This document shows positions 60,410 through 64,000 of a stretch of 64,000 nucleotides of DNA, in pieces; position 1 is the stretch's first letter, and each line of letters begins with the position of its first letter. The DNA comes from Streptomyces luteolifulvus (GTDB lineage: Bacteria > Actinomycetota > Actinomycetes > Streptomycetales > Streptomycetaceae). Below the pieces are notes generated by a model. It ran no database searches. It saw only the letters and a list, made by a program, of their open reading frames with translations, and was not told the DNA's origin. The translations under genes were made by a program, and so were the position numbers. The stretch spans positions 26,433 to 90,432 of the forward strand of contig NZ_VZRB01000031.1 in NCBI RefSeq assembly GCF_008806595.1. The letters are read 5' to 3'.

Positions 60410-61095
60410 GCAGTGTCCTCGTCGTCGGCGGTACGTCCGGCATCGGCCGTGAGTTCGCCCGTATGCGCGCGGAGCGGGGGGACGAGGTCGTCCTCACCGG
60501 GCGCGACCCGCACCGCAGCGACACCGTGGCCAAAGAGGTCGGCGCCCGCGGCCTGGCCCTCGATCTGTCCCGGCCGCGCGAGATCGCCGGGGCGCTCGCC
60601 GACGTCGGGCGCGTCGACCATCTGGTCCTCGCGGGCATCGAACGTGACCACAACCGGGTCACCGAGTACGACATCGACGCCGCCCTCCACCTCGTCACGC
60701 TCAAACTCGTCGGCTACACCGAGGTCGTGCATACGCTGCGGACCCGGCTGCACGACGACAGTGCGATCGTGCTGTTCGGCGGGCAGGCCAAGGAACGCCC
60801 CTACCCCGGCGCGACCACGGTGGCGACGGTCAACGCGGGCGTGACCGGTCTGGTGCACTCCCTCGCCGTGGAACTCGCCCCGATCCGCGTCAACGCGATC
60901 CATCCCGGCATCGTCGGTGACAGCCCGAACTGGCGGTCCAAGCCGGAGGAGGTGCTGGCAGGCCTGCGCGCGCAGACCCCCACCGGCCGCCTCGCCACCA
61001 TGGCGGACGTGGCCGACGCCGTGGACTTCCTCCTGCGCAACCGGGCCGTCAACGGGGTCGGGCTGAATGCGGACGGGGGGTGGTTGCTGGGGTGA
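60406..61095 (+). CDS. SDR-fold protein lacking the catalytic Tyr and Lys
   Basis: A 229-residue Rossmann protein: GGTSGIGREFA cofactor loop (residues 8-18), LAGIERDHN in place of the NNAG strand, and a normal C-terminus (RVNAIHPGIVGDS, VNGVGLNADGGWLLG). Where SDRs carry YxxSK, this protein reads VATVNAG, and the Ser strand is VLFGGQ, so the Ser-Tyr-Lys set is gone. It may bind a nucleotide or act in a complex rather than as a dehydrogenase. It closes the ATGA-coupled operon. Confidence 0.88.
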   Translation: MSSVLVVGGTSGIGREFARMRAERGDEVVLTGRDPHRSDTVAKEVGARGLALDLSRPREIAGALADVGRVDHLVLAGIERDHNRVTEYDIDAALHLVTLKLVGYTEVVHTLRTRLHDDSAIVLFGGQAKERPYPGATTVATVNAGVTGLVHSLAVELAPIRVNAIHPGIVGDSPNWRSKPEEVLAGLRAQTPTGRLATMADVADAVDFLLRNRAVNGVGLNADGGWLLG

Positions 61096-61140
61096 GCGGA
61101 CGCGGGCTCCAACGGCATCCATTAACGTGAAAAGGGCAAA

Positions 61141-61153
61141 AGGTGTCACACCT
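61141..61153 (+). promoter_or_regulatory. 13-bp perfect palindrome upstream of methyltransferase
   Basis: AGGTGT-C-ACACCT is a perfect inverted repeat 27 bp before the GTG start, preceded by an AT-richer run. It could be a regulator site. Confidence 0.45.
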
Positions 61154-61179
61154 GTACGTGCGGACCAAGAGGGGGACGC

Positions 61180-61947
61180 GTGGGCCGACCGGACCGAACC
61201 CAAGCTTCCACACACATCGTGCGCCTGCGGCAGAAGTTCCCGTCGCATCACCTGGTGCGGCGCGCACGTCGCCTCCTCGACGACGGGATCGACCTGGTCC
61301 GGCTGAGACTCGACACCCTGCCCGAGGGCCTCTACCAGCCGGTCCCCGGCCTGCCGGTGCGCAAGGCCAGGCGGGCCGTCGGCAGCGGATCGCGATGGGC
61401 GGCGATGGAGCCGGTCATCGAGCGGCTCGGCGTGCGGAGCGCGGTGGACATCGGCGCGAACGTGGGCTACTTCCCGATCATGCTCGCCGCCCGGGGGATA
61501 CCCGCGGTCGCGCTCGAGTCGGATCCGAGGCACGTCCGGACGACGACGACAGCCGTACGGCGAAACCGGCTGGACAACGTGGCGGTGATGGACCTCCGGC
61601 TGCGACCCGACACACTCGGCCTCCTGCCGTCGACCGACTGCACGCTCGTGCTGTCCCTGTGGCATCACCTGGTGCGGGAGCAGGGCCTCGACACCGCCAC
61701 CCAGCTGCTCCGGGAGCTGTGGGCCCGCACCGGCAAGGTGATGCTCTTCGACACGGGCGAGAACGAGATGCCCGAGTCGTACGGTCTTCCCGACATGGTG
61801 CCGACGCCGGACGCCTGGCTCAGGGAGTACCTGGAGAAGAACTGCGCCGGGGCGCGCATCGAACACCTCGGCCGGCACCGCGCCTTCGACGCCGACGGTC
61901 TCCCGACGGACCGGGCGCTCTTCGCGGTGATACGGGAGCCGTCGTAG
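61180..61947 (+). CDS. SAM-dependent methyltransferase, FkbM-like
   Basis: A 255-residue class-I methyltransferase: SAVDIGANVGYFPIMLAARG is SAM motif I (about residues 88-107), PAVALESDPRH follows as motif II, and LVLSLWHHLVREQG stands at motif IV. The N-terminal 60 residues are basic and may bind the acceptor. The acceptor is unknown. GTG 61180 follows AGAGGGGG. It is convergent with dps, 7 bp apart. Confidence 0.85.
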   Translation: MGRPDRTQASTHIVRLRQKFPSHHLVRRARRLLDDGIDLVRLRLDTLPEGLYQPVPGLPVRKARRAVGSGSRWAAMEPVIERLGVRSAVDIGANVGYFPIMLAARGIPAVALESDPRHVRTTTTAVRRNRLDNVAVMDLRLRPDTLGLLPSTDCTLVLSLWHHLVREQGLDTATQLLRELWARTGKVMLFDTGENEMPESYGLPDMVPTPDAWLREYLEKNCAGARIEHLGRHRAFDADGLPTDRALFAVIREPS

Positions 61948-61954
61948 CCGAGGG

Positions 61955-62434
61955 TCAGTCGCGGGGCCAGTTCTCGGCGTCGAACATCCAGCGCTGCTTC
62001 TCCAGCTCACGGGTGAGGCCGATGAGCAGGTCCTGGGTGACGAGATCGTGCTGCTCGACCGCGTCGATGCGCTCACGCAGCCGCGCGATGGCCGCCTCCA
62101 GCGTCTCGACGATCAGCTGGACGACCTCCGTGTCGCGCATCCAGCCGTCCTTCGCGCCCGGCAGGGTGAGCGCCGACGCGATGGTCTCGGGACGGCCGTC
62201 CGGCGGGACGCCGAGCGCGGCGGCGCGCTCCGCGACCGTGTCGGCGTACGACCGCGCCACCTCAACCAGCTCGTCGAGCTGCAGATGGATCGCGCGGAAC
62301 CGCGGGCCGACGATGTTCCAGTGCGCCTGCTTCCCCGTCAGGGAGAGCCCGAGGAGATCCACGAGAGTGCTCTGCAAGGCATCCCCGGTGACCTGCCGGG
62401 CCGATTCGGGCAGCGGGCTCTTCACGACAGTCAT
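61955..62434 (-). CDS. dps: Dps-family ferritin-like protein
   Basis: A 159-residue Dps: a dodecameric ferritin that oxidises Fe(II) with peroxide and protects DNA. The intersubunit ferroxidase ligands are seen as KQAHWNIVGPRFRAIHLQLDELVE (His, then Asp/Glu) in the first two helices, with AALGVPPDGRPETIAS in the middle loop. ATG 62434 follows AAGGAG at 9 bases; the ATG at 62443 is directly against that site and unlikely. A 14-bp tandem repeat lies upstream. Confidence 0.93.
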   Translation of the reverse strand: MTVVKSPLPESARQVTGDALQSTLVDLLGLSLTGKQAHWNIVGPRFRAIHLQLDELVEVARSYADTVAERAAALGVPPDGRPETIASALTLPGAKDGWMRDTEVVQLIVETLEAAIARLRERIDAVEQHDLVTQDLLIGLTRELEKQRWMFDAENWPRD

Positions 62435-62454
62435 ACGGTGCATCTCCTTGTGCC

Positions 62455-62520
62455 GTCGTCTGTATGCCGTGGTCTGTAGGTCGTGGTCTGTATGCCGTGG
62501 TTTGTGTGCCGTGGTTTGGG
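62455..62520. repeat. 14-bp tandem repeat, 4.7 copies, upstream of dps
   Basis: Imperfect GTGGTCTGTATGCC units begin at 62455, 62469, 62483, 62497 and 62511 (partial). They lie 20-85 bp upstream of the dps start, where its promoter is expected. Confidence 0.9.
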
Positions 62521-62632
62521 CAATCGCTCCAACGGCGTGCGGGTGCCCAGGGCGAACCGGTGCAAACGCGGCGTGGCGGACCCCCGGCGGCCGACTTCCC
62601 AGGGAGTCGGTCGGCGGTCTATAGTCCAAAAC

Positions 62633-62643
62633 TAGCGCTGCTA
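62633..62643 (+). promoter_or_regulatory. Small palindrome upstream of thiolase gene
   Basis: TAGC-GCT-GCTA within an AT-rich stretch (about 62619-62649) lies 46 bp before the thiolase start. It is a plausible operator or promoter element. Confidence 0.35.
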
Positions 62644-62689
62644 ATTAAGAGCCGTGCTGATCAAGAACCCGTCGGTCAGGAGTTCTGTC

Positions 62690-63877
<1,188 letters not shown>

Positions 63878-64000
63878 GGCCTGTCTGGAGTCGTGATCAA
63901 TCGGCTGCTTGCAGGAGATCTCCGAGCCAGATCATCGAGGCGCGGAGTTCGAGGCCGGCGAGGTAGCTCTCGGGCGTCTTGTCGAAGCGTGTGGCGATGC
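63878..64000 (-). mobile_element. IS5-family insertion sequence, right part only
   Basis: The element end is recognised from GGCCTGTCTGGAG, typical of terminal repeats of Streptomyces IS5-like elements, directly after the thiolase stop. The rest lies beyond the window, so the opposite end and target duplication cannot be seen. Confidence 0.8.
63897..64000 (-). CDS. IS5-family transposase, C-terminal 33 residues (partial)
   Basis: Read on the minus strand the sequence encodes IATRFDKTPESYLAG, then ELRASMIWL and a stop at 63897. ATRFDKTPESYLAGL is a hallmark C-terminus of IS5/IS427-group DDE transposases in Streptomyces. The N-terminal and catalytic parts are outside the window, so activity cannot be judged. 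Confidence 0.9.
   Translation of the reverse strand, partial: IATRFDKTPESYLAGLELRASMIWLGDLLQAAD

Overview
This is a high-GC actinobacterial chromosome segment, almost certainly Streptomyces. The evidence is strong G/C bias at third codon positions, many GTG starts, 4-base start/stop overlaps, a conservon (cvnABCD), a close KcsA homologue, a DUF574 methyltransferase and a single rare TTA leucine codon near the start of one gene. No species can be named from sequence alone.

Layout. 1-11.7 kb is the right edge of a polyketide cluster: the last 1.6 modules and thioesterase of a modular PKS, a small unknown protein, a prolyl-aminopeptidase-type hydrolase and a stand-alone adenylation enzyme. The last two resemble the VinJ and VinM/VinN types that handle amino-acid starters in macrolactam pathways. 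11.8-15.4 kb (minus strand) is a quinol-type nitric oxide reductase with a small membrane partner and a Cys-containing HTH regulator. 15.5-18.6 kb has a flavin oxidoreductase behind tandem palindromic operators, divergent from cobT, which sits behind a cobalamin riboswitch. 19.0-23.2 kb is a conservon followed by a GAF protein. 24.1-28.9 kb holds threonine catabolism (tdh-kbl), a LysR regulator, an XRE-cupin/GNAT pair and a YjbR protein, followed by a tRNA-Pro(GGG) and its terminator.

29.3-34.6 kb has a pseudo-receiver LuxR regulator and an LpqY-SugABC-type sugar (trehalose-like) importer. 34.6-42.6 kb has an amidase, a branched-chain-type ABC importer whose binding protein is encoded convergently behind a hairpin that buries its ribosome binding site, and an ABC exporter. 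42.7-47.8 kb has an anti-sigma-type ATPase, an IclR regulator with glycerol kinase, a VOC protein, a truncated and frameshifted secreted-protein remnant and a DUF427 protein. 47.9-53.9 kb has a NUDIX-like protein, an amidohydrolase plus glutamine-synthetase-like pair that together match the fungal FluG domain layout, a methyltransferase, a lipoprotein, a zinc-ribbon protein and kcsA.

54.2-61.1 kb is a tightly coupled seven-gene operon that I cannot assign to a known pathway: XRE-cupin regulator, M24 protein, TPP-dependent E1 alpha and beta without E2 or E3, amidohydrolase, bicupin, and an SDR lacking its catalytic Tyr and Lys. It is the best candidate here for an undescribed system. The window ends with a methyltransferase, dps, a thiolase and the edge of an IS5-family element abutting the thiolase stop codon.

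Short tandem repeats recur (two 9-bp arrays inside the PKS, 10-bp and 14-bp arrays between genes). No CRISPR array, rRNA, integrase or phage region was seen.
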